DNA of 23,540 bases, from contig JANLYO010000070.1 in NCBI GenBank assembly GCA_031365665.1, positions 1 through 23,540 on the forward strand, given 5' to 3'. Below, piece after piece: positions 16,435 to 23,540 of this stretch (its first letter is position 1; each line of letters opens with the position of its first letter). The position numbers and the translations under genes are program-made. Source of the DNA: JANYCG01 sp031365665 (GTDB taxonomy: Bacteria > Pseudomonadota > Gammaproteobacteria > Burkholderiales > Burkholderiaceae_C). Below the pieces are notes generated by a model. It worked only from the letters and a program-made list of their open reading frames with translations. It searched no databases and was not told where the DNA came from.

Positions 16435-16472
16435 GATAGTTCTCCTGCTTAAGCTAGGTGAATCGACGTCTT

Positions 16473-16613
16473 TCAGCCACGCCGTGCCGCTTCGATGGCG
16501 GCGACGGCAGAGTCGGGAAAGACAGAGGCGTAAAACCGCGCGGCTTCTTCTGCGTCGTGGTCGTACCACAGGCAGATCGTGTTCTTGGCGGGAGTTGTGG
16601 TGGTGGTGGTCAT
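16473..16613 (-). pseudogene. Truncated VOC/PhnB-like gene remnant
   Basis: 46 codons: MTTTTTTPAKNTICLWYDHD, then AEEAARFYASVFPDSAVAAI before a TGA. ICLWYDHDAEEAARFYASVFPDS is the opening strand and helix of PhnB/3-demethylubiquinone-methyltransferase-like VOC proteins, which normally run to about 130-160 residues. Everything after the first beta-alpha unit is missing, and only 38 bp separate the stop from the next gene, so a deletion of roughly 300 bp seems to have removed the rest. GGAG lies upstream of the ATG, so a short peptide may still be made. Confidence 0.65.
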
Positions 16614-16683
16614 GTCACTGCTGCTCCAAAAATATGAGCGTGCTATGCAGAAAATATAAGGCCGCCAGAGCTCCGACCTCAGA

Positions 16684-17133
16684 TCAACCTGGAATCTCAG
16701 GCTCAACCAGGCGCGCTAAATTGCGCAGCGACTCTTGCCAGCCGAGGTAACAGGCCTCCAGAGGGATGACCTCCGGGATGCCCTCCTGCACCGCAGTCAA
16801 CTCCGTGCCCACGGACACCTTTTTCAGCGTGATGGTCACCGTCATGACGCCCGGCAGATTGGGGTCGTCAAAAACGTCGGTGTAGCGCAGGCGCTCGTTG
16901 GGCACCAGTTCGAGGTAATCCCCGCCAAATGAAATCGTCGTGCCGGTCGTGAAATTGGTGAACGACATTTTGAACGTGCCGCCGACTTTTGCGTCCATGT
17001 GGTGCACCTTGCCGGTGAAACCATTGGGCGGCAGCCAGCGCGCCATGGCATCGGGGTCGAGGAAGGCGCGGTAGACTTTTTCGGGTTTTGCGGCCAAGAC
17101 GCGGTGTAAATGAACGGAGTTTTTAGTCGTCAT
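16684..17133 (-). CDS. SRPBCC (AHSA1-like) family protein
   Basis: 149 aa. The START/AHSA1 pattern is clear: VHLHRVLAAKPEKVYRAFLDPDAMARWLPPNGF, then GGTFKMSFTNF, GGDYLELVPNERLRYTDVF and the C-terminal helix GWQESLRNLARLVEPE. Such proteins bind hydrophobic ligands in a helix-grip cavity; function here is unknown. ATG 17133 has GGAGA six bases upstream. It follows the TetR gene by 48 bp on the same strand and precedes the VOC remnant by 70 bp, so it is probably transcribed with, and repressed by, that regulator. Confidence 0.88.
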   Translation of the reverse strand: MTTKNSVHLHRVLAAKPEKVYRAFLDPDAMARWLPPNGFTGKVHHMDAKVGGTFKMSFTNFTTGTTISFGGDYLELVPNERLRYTDVFDDPNLPGVMTVTITLKKVSVGTELTAVQEGIPEVIPLEACYLGWQESLRNLARLVEPEIPG

Positions 17134-17181
17134 GATGTCTCCATGAAAAGATGTGACAGTGGCATCGCCTGGGCAGGGTAT

Positions 17182-17826
17182 TCAAACTGCGGCAGGCGAA
17201 ATTTCCGCGGTGTTGGCGCAATGCGCTGGATCGTTCAGGATCACAGCAACATACCGCCGCAAGTGCGCGACACACTCTGCGGCAATTCGCACCGTACCTT
17301 GGGCCTTGGCCAAAATGAACGCGCCTTGCAGCGCGGCCTGGGTGTAGTGGGCCAGGCTTTCCGCTGTCCAGTCGGCATCGGGCGCGTACAGTGCGCGGGC
17401 CTGGGCGATGTCTTTGGCGATGGTCTGGGCGTGGGTGTCGATGCCGATCCAGCAGGCGTCACGTATCGCGGGATGCGTCTCGAACGTCTCCTGCACCATC
17501 GTGCCCAGGAGGCAGGTGAAATCCGGCAAGTTGCCTTGCAAAATCGCGGTGCGAAAGTCGATGTAGGCGAGCACCCGCTCGCGTGGGTCGGCAATCTGCT
17601 GGTAGGGTGCGGTGGCAAACAAGCCGCCCGTCACCTCCGTCCAATAACGGGTGGACTCAATCGCCAACTCTTCTTTTCCCTTGAAATGGTGGAAAAAGCT
17701 GCCTTTGGTCACACCCGCAGCGGCGCAGATATCGTCCACTGTCGTGGCGGTGTAGCCCTTGGTGCGGAACACCTTTAAGGCGGCATCCAGCAGCTTGGTT
17801 TTGGAGGCGTGCGTTGGTGAATTCAC
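17182..17826 (-). CDS. TetR/AcrR family transcriptional regulator
   Basis: 214 aa. N-terminal HTH: SKTKLLDAALKVFRTKGYTATTVDDICAAAGVTKGSFFHHFKGKEEL (8-54) is a standard TetR DNA-binding domain; the remaining 160 residues form the helical ligand-binding/dimer domain (GNLPDFTCLLGTMVQE). The start is GTG at 17826 with no strong ribosome site. Directly upstream lies a large inverted repeat with two ACC-N8-GGT sites, so autoregulation is likely. The downstream genes on the same strand (SRPBCC, VOC remnant, reductase, DUF1428, thioesterase) are the natural target operon. The inducer is not predictable. Confidence 0.93.
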   Translation of the reverse strand: MNSPTHASKTKLLDAALKVFRTKGYTATTVDDICAAAGVTKGSFFHHFKGKEELAIESTRYWTEVTGGLFATAPYQQIADPRERVLAYIDFRTAILQGNLPDFTCLLGTMVQETFETHPAIRDACWIGIDTHAQTIAKDIAQARALYAPDADWTAESLAHYTQAALQGAFILAKAQGTVRIAAECVAHLRRYVAVILNDPAHCANTAEISPAAV

Positions 17827-17828
17827 TG

Positions 17829-17874
17829 AACATACCGATTAGTTGGTTTAAATATACCCACTAGCCGGTATGTT
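17829..17874. promoter_or_regulatory. Tandem TetR operator
   Basis: Two 18-bp arms, 17829-17846 (AACATACCGATTAGTTGG) and 17857-17874 (CCCACTAGCCGGTATGTT), are reverse complements at 15 of 18 positions, separated by TTTAAATATA. Each half also holds its own imperfect palindrome ACC-N8-GGT (17834-17847 and 17856-17869); the centres are 22 bp apart, about two helical turns. The position right before the TetR GTG and the AT-rich middle (a possible -10) suit a repressor operator. Confidence 0.7.
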
Positions 17875-18036
17875 TTCAGGTGAAATGCTCAAAATTTCGT
17901 ATGAATTTGTAACGAAAATGCCACGCCAGCAGGGTCTTGTTTTTGCAGCCTGACCGTCAAGATACGGGGATGCGAGCTTCGAGATGGCGCGGCACTGCGG
18001 CGTTACTCTGGCGCTGGGTGGACGCCAAATCGGGGG
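17875..18036. other. Intergenic region upstream of the TetR operator
   Basis: Between the TetR operator and the stop of the oxidoreductase. Contains the small dyad TTTCGT (17895-17900), N11, ACGAAA (17912-17917), which might be a further binding site. No credible gene is visible here; the + strand open frame starting at 17937 runs antisense through the oxidoreductase and is a shadow. Confidence 0.4.
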
Positions 18037-18732
18037 CTAACTTTGCGTTCGCGCCAAGGCTGCCAGTTCCCCCGACAGCGCAACCCGTATCCCTGGCGCG
18101 CCCACAGCCACCAAACGGTGCAGGCCCTTGGCCACGTCTTCAGCCTCGATGGCCTTGTAGTTCGCTGGAATCAGAAAATTCAATGCTGTCATCAATTTCA
18201 GACCGATGTGTTCGCCCGAGCGGCCTGGTTGTTTGAGCGATGCGCGGTCGCCCGCCACCATGCTGGGGCGCGCGACGCTGACGCTCTGGAAGCCCAACTG
18301 CGCCACAGCGGTTTCCATGTCACCTTTGACGCGGTTATAGAAAACGCCCGATTTGGCGTCGGCGCCCATGGCGCTCACCACCCCCAGGCGCGTGGCATGG
18401 CCCGACTGAATGGCGGCTTTGGCCACGGCCACCACGGCATCCAGATCGACCGCCCTGAAGGCGGCTTGGCTGCCCGCGACCTTGATGGTGGTGCCCAAGG
18501 CGCAATAGACATCATCGACCGCTGGCAAACCGGCCAGTTGAGAAGCGCTGGCCAAGTCCATCACGTGTGTCGTCAACTTGGCGTGGCTGATGCTGGGCGC
18601 GCGCCGACCCACCGTGTGCACGCGTTTGTAACGCGCGTCAGCCAGCAATAGCGCCAACAAGGCTGCGCCGACAAGGCCCGTCGCCCCGACGAGCAAAGCC
18701 GAGCGATCCGGGTTACCCATGTTTTGAGCCAT
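18037..18732 (-). CDS. NAD(P)-binding Rossmann-fold oxidoreductase (atypical SDR, HTATIP2-like)
   Basis: 231 aa. Nucleotide-binding loop GATGLVG at 16-22 following LLV, then VHTVGRRAPSI where adenosine ribose/phosphate is read, DVYCALGTTIKVAGS, VSAMGADAKSGVFYNRVKG with the Tyr-x3-Lys pair, and VARPSMVAGDR. This is the atypical SDR group with eukaryotic HTATIP2/Fmp52-like members. Substrate unknown. ATG 18732 has GAGGA six bases upstream; a TTG 7 codons earlier is less likely. It lies 64 bp after the 3' end of tmRNA on the same strand. Confidence 0.87.
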   Translation of the reverse strand: MAQNMGNPDRSALLVGATGLVGAALLALLLADARYKRVHTVGRRAPSISHAKLTTHVMDLASASQLAGLPAVDDVYCALGTTIKVAGSQAAFRAVDLDAVVAVAKAAIQSGHATRLGVVSAMGADAKSGVFYNRVKGDMETAVAQLGFQSVSVARPSMVAGDRASLKQPGRSGEHIGLKLMTALNFLIPANYKAIEAEDVAKGLHRLVAVGAPGIRVALSGELAALARTQS

Positions 18733-18796
18733 GGCAGTCCTCGTGAGTGACAAAGGCCGCGAACCGATGACGGTGCACGACCTTTGGCAGCGTAAA

Positions 18797-19185
18797 TGGT
18801 GGAGCTGGGGGGATTTGAACCCCCGTCCGCAAACCTTCTTCGAGCAGTTCTACATGTGTAGCCGTCTGATTTGAGTCTCGCTTTTCACATCGCGCAGTGG
18901 CACGCTATGCAAATCGCCAGCAACCTATTGTCTTGGCCTACCCTAAGTTACCCAAGGCAGGCCCAGCCGAATGAAATTACCCCACAGCCTGGACAACCTG
19001 ACCTTGCGGCCCAGCCACCCTTGCCCAGCCTATCGGCTTGCTGTTGTGAGGCTCACGTGCGATTAAGCAGCGAGTGCGAAACGTTCGTCGTTTGCAGTTA
19101 GTTTTTTTGAATCTGTTTTACGAGCGCACTCAGCTCGACATGCCCTGCTGCGCGTCCGAATCCACGTCGAAACCAGTGCAGCCCC
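18797..19185 (-). ncRNA. ssrA: Transfer-messenger RNA (tmRNA)
   Basis: 389 nt one-piece tmRNA that rescues stalled ribosomes with SmpB and tags the nascent protein for proteolysis. The 5' end GGGGCTGCACTGGTTTCGAC and the 3' end CAGCTCCACCA pair over seven bases of the acceptor stem (one G-U), and the TTCAAATCC-like T arm precedes the 3' end. The tag frame runs from 19095 to 19066, GCA AAC GAC GAA CGT TTC GCA CTC GCT GCT, i.e. ANDERFALAA, then TAA at 19065-19063. This tag is typical of Burkholderiales. CCA is encoded. A clear terminator is not visible downstream; a 9-bp stem with a long loop lies at 18751-18786. Confidence 0.97.
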
Positions 19186-19396
19186 TCTTGGCTGCTTCAT
19201 AAATCCAATCTCCTGGCGCATTGCGGCGTTGTAAATCCTCGCCATACAGGGGGTATGGCTGCGGTTTACGCCTTGCACTGCATCCCGGACATTGAATTTC
19301 TGAAGCCGCCAAGTGCTCTATTTTAAGCACTTTGGTGGCTTTGGTGGCTTTGTAAGGGGAATTCTAAAAAAGCTCTGCTCGCCGTGATTTTGAAAT

Positions 19397-19413
19397 ACTA
19401 CATTTTTAGTAGC
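19397..19413 (-). repeat. 17-bp dyad, copy 3, upstream of ssrA
   Basis: Reads GCTACTAAAAATGTAGT on the - strand: CTAC/GTAG arms around an A-rich centre, matching copies at 226-242 and 11942-11958. It lies just downstream of the proposed ssrA promoter. Confidence 0.45.
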
Positions 19414-19419
19414 AAACTA

Positions 19420-19447
19420 TCTATATTTCACGTGACCCAGTGGTCAA
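19420..19447 (-). promoter_or_regulatory. Candidate sigma-70 promoter for ssrA
   Basis: On the - strand TTGACC (19447-19442), 16 bp, TATAGA (19425-19420). This would give a precursor about 225 nt longer than mature tmRNA at the 5' end, to be removed by RNase P. That is long, so another promoter nearer the gene is possible, though I see none with good boxes. Confidence 0.35.
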
Positions 19448-19624
19448 AAAATCTCACAAAAGAGTGCAGCAGTCGTTTTTGGGACGAGTAATTAATATAG
19501 GTGTTAACAATAGGACTCTGCCTTGATGGCCTCGACGGGCCGTGCGCAACGCCACTTCTTCAGCGCCCGCGCTCGGGGCTTCACTTCAGTTCCACACTTC
19601 AGCCCCCAGTTTCAGTCCACCGCC

Positions 19625-20284
19625 TCAACTCAACAGCGTAAGCAACGCCAAAGGCGCGGCGATCTGCGCATGGGCGCCCCAGGTGGCGGTATCGGCGATT
19701 TTTCCGAGGTAGCCGTAGGTGGCGGCCACCGTGCCCATGCCGGCGGCCAAGCCGGCGACGATGTCGCGTTCATCGTCGCCCACGTAGACGCAACGCGCCG
19801 GGTCGACCTGCAAGCGCCGTGCGGCTTCAAACATCGGCTCGGGGTGCGGCTTGGCATGGGCGGTGCTGTCGCCGCTCACGATAGCGCCCGCGCTGCCAAA
19901 AAGCGGCATAGCGGCGGTGAGCGGTAAAGTGAAACGCGCCGATTTGTTGGTCACCACGCCCCATTTCAGGTTTTTAGCCAGCAAAGCGGCAATCAGCTGG
20001 TTGACGCCATCAAACGCAAAGGTGCGCTCGGTCAGGCAGCGCTCGTAGTTGGCAAAAAACTCCTCGCGCAGGGCCAGAAAATCAGGATGCGTCGGCGTCA
20101 TGCCAAAACCGATGTCCAACATGCCGCGTGCGCCCGCACCGGCCATCGGGCGGTAACGCGCCAGCGGGTAACTCGGCAGGCCACGGTCAGTGCGCATTTT
20201 GTCGGCGGCGGCACCCAGATCAGGCGCGCTATCGACGAGTGTGCCGTCCAGATCGAACAAGACAGCGTCTATTTGGGTGAACAT
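19625..20284 (-). CDS. gph: Phosphoglycolate phosphatase
   Basis: 219 aa HAD-superfamily phosphatase that removes phosphate from 2-phosphoglycolate arising from DNA repair or oxygenase reactions. Motif I DLDGTLVD with nucleophile Asp11 and Asp13, motif II VVTNK, motif III KPHPEP with its Lys, and motif IV GDDERD are intact; the helical cap lies at about 20-95. Length matches Gph. ATG 20284 begins the conserved MFTQIDAVLFDLDGTL. It follows ubiG by 77 bp, the usual partner order ompA-ubiG-gph in Burkholderiales (from memory), so cotranscription with ubiG is likely. Confidence 0.93.
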   Translation of the reverse strand: MFTQIDAVLFDLDGTLVDSAPDLGAAADKMRTDRGLPSYPLARYRPMAGAGARGMLDIGFGMTPTHPDFLALREEFFANYERCLTERTFAFDGVNQLIAALLAKNLKWGVVTNKSARFTLPLTAAMPLFGSAGAIVSGDSTAHAKPHPEPMFEAARRLQVDPARCVYVGDDERDIVAGLAAGMGTVAATYGYLGKIADTATWGAHAQIAAPLALLTLLS

Positions 20285-20361
20285 GGGGTGAATGTCAGGG
20301 GATCAGCGTGGAATATCGCGTGAAAAGAGCAGATTTGCGGCTTCAAATTGACCGTCAAAAC

Positions 20362-21069
20362 CTAGGCGGGCCGCTGCGTGGCGACGAGGTAATTGACCTG
20401 CGTGTCGCCGCTGAGCCAGTAGCGGTCGGTCAGCGGGTTGTGCTCCAGGCCGCGCGATTGTTGCCACTGCAAACCGGCCTCGCGGCACCAGCGGCCCAGC
20501 TCGCTGGGGCGAATCATCTTGGCATATTCATGGGTGCCTTTGGGCAGCAGCTTGAGCACGTATTCAGCCGCCACGACGGCAAACAAAAACGCCTTCGGGT
20601 TGCGGTTGATGGTGGAGAAAAACACCCAGCCGCCGGGTTTGACCAGCGTGGCGCAGGCCTGCACGATGGACGAAGGGTCGGGCACATGTTCCAGCATTTC
20701 CATGCAGGTGATGGCATCAAACCCGCCCGGCTGTTCTTCCGCCAGGGCTTCAGCGCTTACTTCGCGGTAAGTGATGTGGGGGGTGCCAGCTTCCAACGCG
20801 TGCAGTTGTGCCACCCGCAGCGCCTTGGTGGCCAGGTCAATGCCCAGCACTTGGGCGCCCTTGCGTGCCATGGCGTCGGCCAAAATGCCGCCGCCGCAGC
20901 CGACGTCCAGCACTTTTTTGCCACTCAGCGTGCACTGGCTGGCGATCCACTGCAGGCGCAGCGGGTTGATCTGGTGCAGCGGACGGAATTCGCCACTGGC
21001 GTCCCACCAGCGATGCGCCAGGTCAGAGAATTTGGCCAGCTCGGCTGGGTCGGCGTTGACGGTGCTCAT
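20362..21069 (-). CDS. ubiG: Ubiquinone biosynthesis O-methyltransferase UbiG
   Basis: 235 aa; catalyses the two O-methylations of ubiquinone synthesis using SAM at the inner membrane surface. FSDLAHRWWDASGEFRPLHQINPLR is the UbiG-specific N-terminus, SAM motif I is VLDVGCGGG (53-61), then FDAITCMEMLEHVPDP, and the RNPKAFLFAVVAAEYVLKLLPKGTHEY segment is a UbiG membrane-binding signature. ATG 21069 starts the conserved MSTVNADPAEL; the open frame upstream overlaps the ompA terminator and is not coding. The ribosome site is weak. Confidence 0.96.
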   Translation of the reverse strand: MSTVNADPAELAKFSDLAHRWWDASGEFRPLHQINPLRLQWIASQCTLSGKKVLDVGCGGGILADAMARKGAQVLGIDLATKALRVAQLHALEAGTPHITYREVSAEALAEEQPGGFDAITCMEMLEHVPDPSSIVQACATLVKPGGWVFFSTINRNPKAFLFAVVAAEYVLKLLPKGTHEYAKMIRPSELGRWCREAGLQWQQSRGLEHNPLTDRYWLSGDTQVNYLVATQRPA

Positions 21070-21147
21070 GGCTGGATTATCGGGAAAAAGCTTGCTCAGA
21101 CGACCGCGGATGACGGAAAACGAACGGCCAAGGATGGGCACGACCAT

Positions 21148-21174
21148 AAAAAAACCCCGCCTAAGCGGGGTTTT
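21148..21174 (-). terminator. Rho-independent terminator of ompA
   Basis: 10-bp stem AAAACCCCGC / GCGGGGTTTT around a four-base loop (TTAG on the - strand), followed on that strand by three more T residues. It lies 30 bp after the ompA stop and before ubiG. Confidence 0.88.
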
Positions 21175-21203
21175 ACGGGGGTTTTTAAACCGTCGGGAGA
21201 CGA

Positions 21204-21902
21204 TTATTTGTTAGCGCGGGTACCGACCACTTCGATTTCAACGCGGCGGTTTTTAGCACGGCCTTCGTTGGTCTTGTTGTCAGCAACAGGTTGCTTCTCG
21301 CCCTTGCCTTCGGTGTAAACACGGTTTTTCTCCATGCCTTTGGACACCAGGTAGGCCTTGACGGCTTCTGAACGTTTGACCGACAGCTTCTGGTTGTAAG
21401 TATCGCCGCCGATGGCGTCAGTGTGACCCACAGCAATGATGACTTCCAGGTTGATGCCCTTGACTTTGCTGGTCAGGTCATCCAGCTTGGCTTTGCCTTC
21501 TGGCTTCAACACAGCTTTGTCGAAGTCAAAGAACGCGTCAGCAGCGTAGGTGACCTTGGTGGCAGCAGCTGGTGCGGGTGCTGGAGCAGCAGGTGCAGGT
21601 GCAGCGGCAGCGGCAGGCGCAGGTGCTGGAGCGGGTGCAGGAGCGGCCGGGGCAGCCGGTGCAGCAGCGGGTGCGGGAGCGGGGGCAGCAGCGGCAGCGC
21701 GCGGCGCCACGATGGCGCCGTCACAACCGACAGCGGCGGTGGCCGGCGTCCAGTTGGCATCGCGCCAGCAGTATTCCTGCGTGCCGTTTTTCCAGGTCAA
21801 CTCAGCGGCGGAATTGCGCCAGTTGTCAACAGTTTGAGCGCCTGCGGCAGTCGCCAGTGCTGCGGTAGCAAACAACATTGCCACTTTGTTCAATTTTTTC
21901 AT
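21204..21902 (-). CDS. ompA: OmpA family outer membrane lipoprotein-like/peptidoglycan-binding protein
   Basis: 232 aa. Signal peptide 1-22 (MKKLNKVAMLFATAALATAA). A short N-terminal segment (about 23-62) has two Cys in YCWRDANWTPATAAVGCDG, then an Ala/Pro linker at about 67-114, then the OmpA C-terminal domain (117-228): FFDFDKAVLKPEGKAKLDDL, VGHTDAIGGDTYNQKLSVKR and NEGRAKNRRVEIEV, which bind diaminopimelate in peptidoglycan. There is no room for the eight-strand barrel of E. coli OmpA, so the protein is the short betaproteobacterial type; the outer-membrane anchor is not obvious because no lipobox Cys is present. GAGGAG lies six bases before ATG 21902. Monocistronic by its own strong terminator; divergent from gyrA. 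Confidence 0.92.
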   Translation of the reverse strand: MKKLNKVAMLFATAALATAAGAQTVDNWRNSAAELTWKNGTQEYCWRDANWTPATAAVGCDGAIVAPRAAAAAPAPAPAAAPAAPAAPAPAPAPAPAAAAAPAPAAPAPAPAAATKVTYAADAFFDFDKAVLKPEGKAKLDDLTSKVKGINLEVIIAVGHTDAIGGDTYNQKLSVKRSEAVKAYLVSKGMEKNRVYTEGKGEKQPVADNKTNEGRAKNRRVEIEVVGTRANK

Positions 21903-22194
21903 GGTTCTCCTCAAGGGAAAGGCCGCAGCAGCGCTGCGATTAATCGGACGATTCAGGTGCCCACCACCTGATACGTTCAGACTATTGTGCCACAGCCTAT
22001 CCTGCTCCAAGTGCCTGTCCGTGCCCCTCTGTGTCAGACAAAACCGCTTTTTGGCCGAATTGTTGCTACAGAGCGACATCAACTTGCCCCTAAAATCAAA
22101 GCACCCGCCGCCGCCCGCGCCCACCGCCCGTGCGGGCTTGTAGTCGCCCTTCGCCTGCTTTTGCCCCGTAAGCCTTATCCGTTAGCCCTATCTA
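21903..22194. promoter_or_regulatory. Divergent ompA/gyrA control region
   Basis: 292 bp without a gene. A TAAAAT at 22091-22096 could be the gyrA -10, but no good -35 stands 16-18 bp upstream. On the ompA strand CACAATAG near 21980-21990, preceded by TTGGAG, is a possible promoter. The 100 bp before gyrA are C-rich and contain GCCCG-TG-CGGGC (about 22126-22137). Confidence 0.35.

Positions 22195-23540
<1,346 letters not shown>

Larger units (their letters stand above)
19186..19624. other. 439-bp region between ssrA and gph
   Basis: No convincing gene. On the - strand it holds a possible ssrA promoter (19420-19447), the third 17-bp dyad (19397-19413), two tandem copies of TTTGGTGGC (19331-19348), a hairpin AAGTGCT-N8-AGCACTT (19311-19332) and an open frame with one CPGC motif that runs into ssrA (see findings). 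The gph-proximal part (about 19550-19620) is GC-rich with several spaced TTCAG words and nothing recognisable. Confidence 0.5.

Noticed and set aside
18797..19185. tmRNA 3' end considered as a prophage/island attachment site
   Set aside because: No integrase gene and no second copy of the ssrA 3' end appear in the window; the downstream neighbour is an ordinary oxidoreductase gene.
20308..21318. 336-codon + strand open frame over ubiG and the end of ompA
   Set aside because: Antisense to ubiG and crosses the ompA terminator; no motif.
21550..21710. Ala/Pro-coding stretch of ompA considered as a tandem repeat array
   Set aside because: Repeat units (GCAGGTGC, GCAGCGGC and similar) are irregular; it is the usual low-complexity linker of this protein type.

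Overview
The window looks like a chromosomal segment of a betaproteobacterium of the Burkholderiales, most probably a Comamonadaceae member of the Rhodoferax/Polaromonas/Acidovorax type. Support: the tmRNA tag peptide ANDERFALAA, the ompA-ubiG-gph block beside gyrA, the glnA-ntrB-ntrC block, high GC coding DNA, and intragenic copies of a GC-rich palindrome (core CCCCCGAGGGGG) of a kind I recall from this family. The assignment rests on recall, not on a search.

Layout. 1-172: the last 35 codons of an unidentified + strand gene and its terminator. 296-5491 (all -): nitrogen control, in transcription order glnA, a small secreted DUF4124-type protein, ntrB, ntrC. glnA has a sigma-54 promoter and a 17-bp NtrC-type enhancer palindrome upstream, so NtrB/NtrC and their main target sit together. 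5492-10391 (all -): five closely spaced genes (gaps of 21-33 bp): YVTN beta-propeller, NodB-like deacetylase, sterol desaturase family, EI24 membrane protein, MoCF/CinA-like protein. Two of these carry an in-frame copy of the same repeat. 10471-11304 (+): alpha/beta hydrolase. 11305-14418: RsuA-type pseudouridine synthase, FSA/TalC-type aldolase and RbsD/FucU mutarotase (-), divergent from a PfkB sugar kinase (+): a small sugar-phosphate module without a transporter. 14419-14560: a 142-bp island of about 15% GC. 14561-17826 (all -): TetR regulator with a double operator, then SRPBCC protein, truncated VOC remnant, RibD_C/DHFR-like reductase, DUF1428 protein and thioesterase. 18037-18732 (-): Rossmann-fold oxidoreductase. 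18797-19185 (-): ssrA (tmRNA). 19625-21902 (-): gph, ubiG, ompA. 22195-end (+): gyrA, cut by the window edge.

Most of the window is ordinary core genome. The points most worth following are (i) two unrelated neighbouring genes carrying in-frame copies of the same repeat, one with a perfect 29-bp inverted repeat inside the coding sequence; (ii) a 17-bp dyad GCTACT-NNWW-ATRTAGY present three times on the same strand, once inside the pseudouridine synthase gene; (iii) the tandem TetR operator with 22-bp spacing; (iv) the very AT-rich island; and (v) the unusual sequence running into the 5' end of ssrA. I found no CRISPR array, intact insertion sequence, prophage or obvious new defence system.
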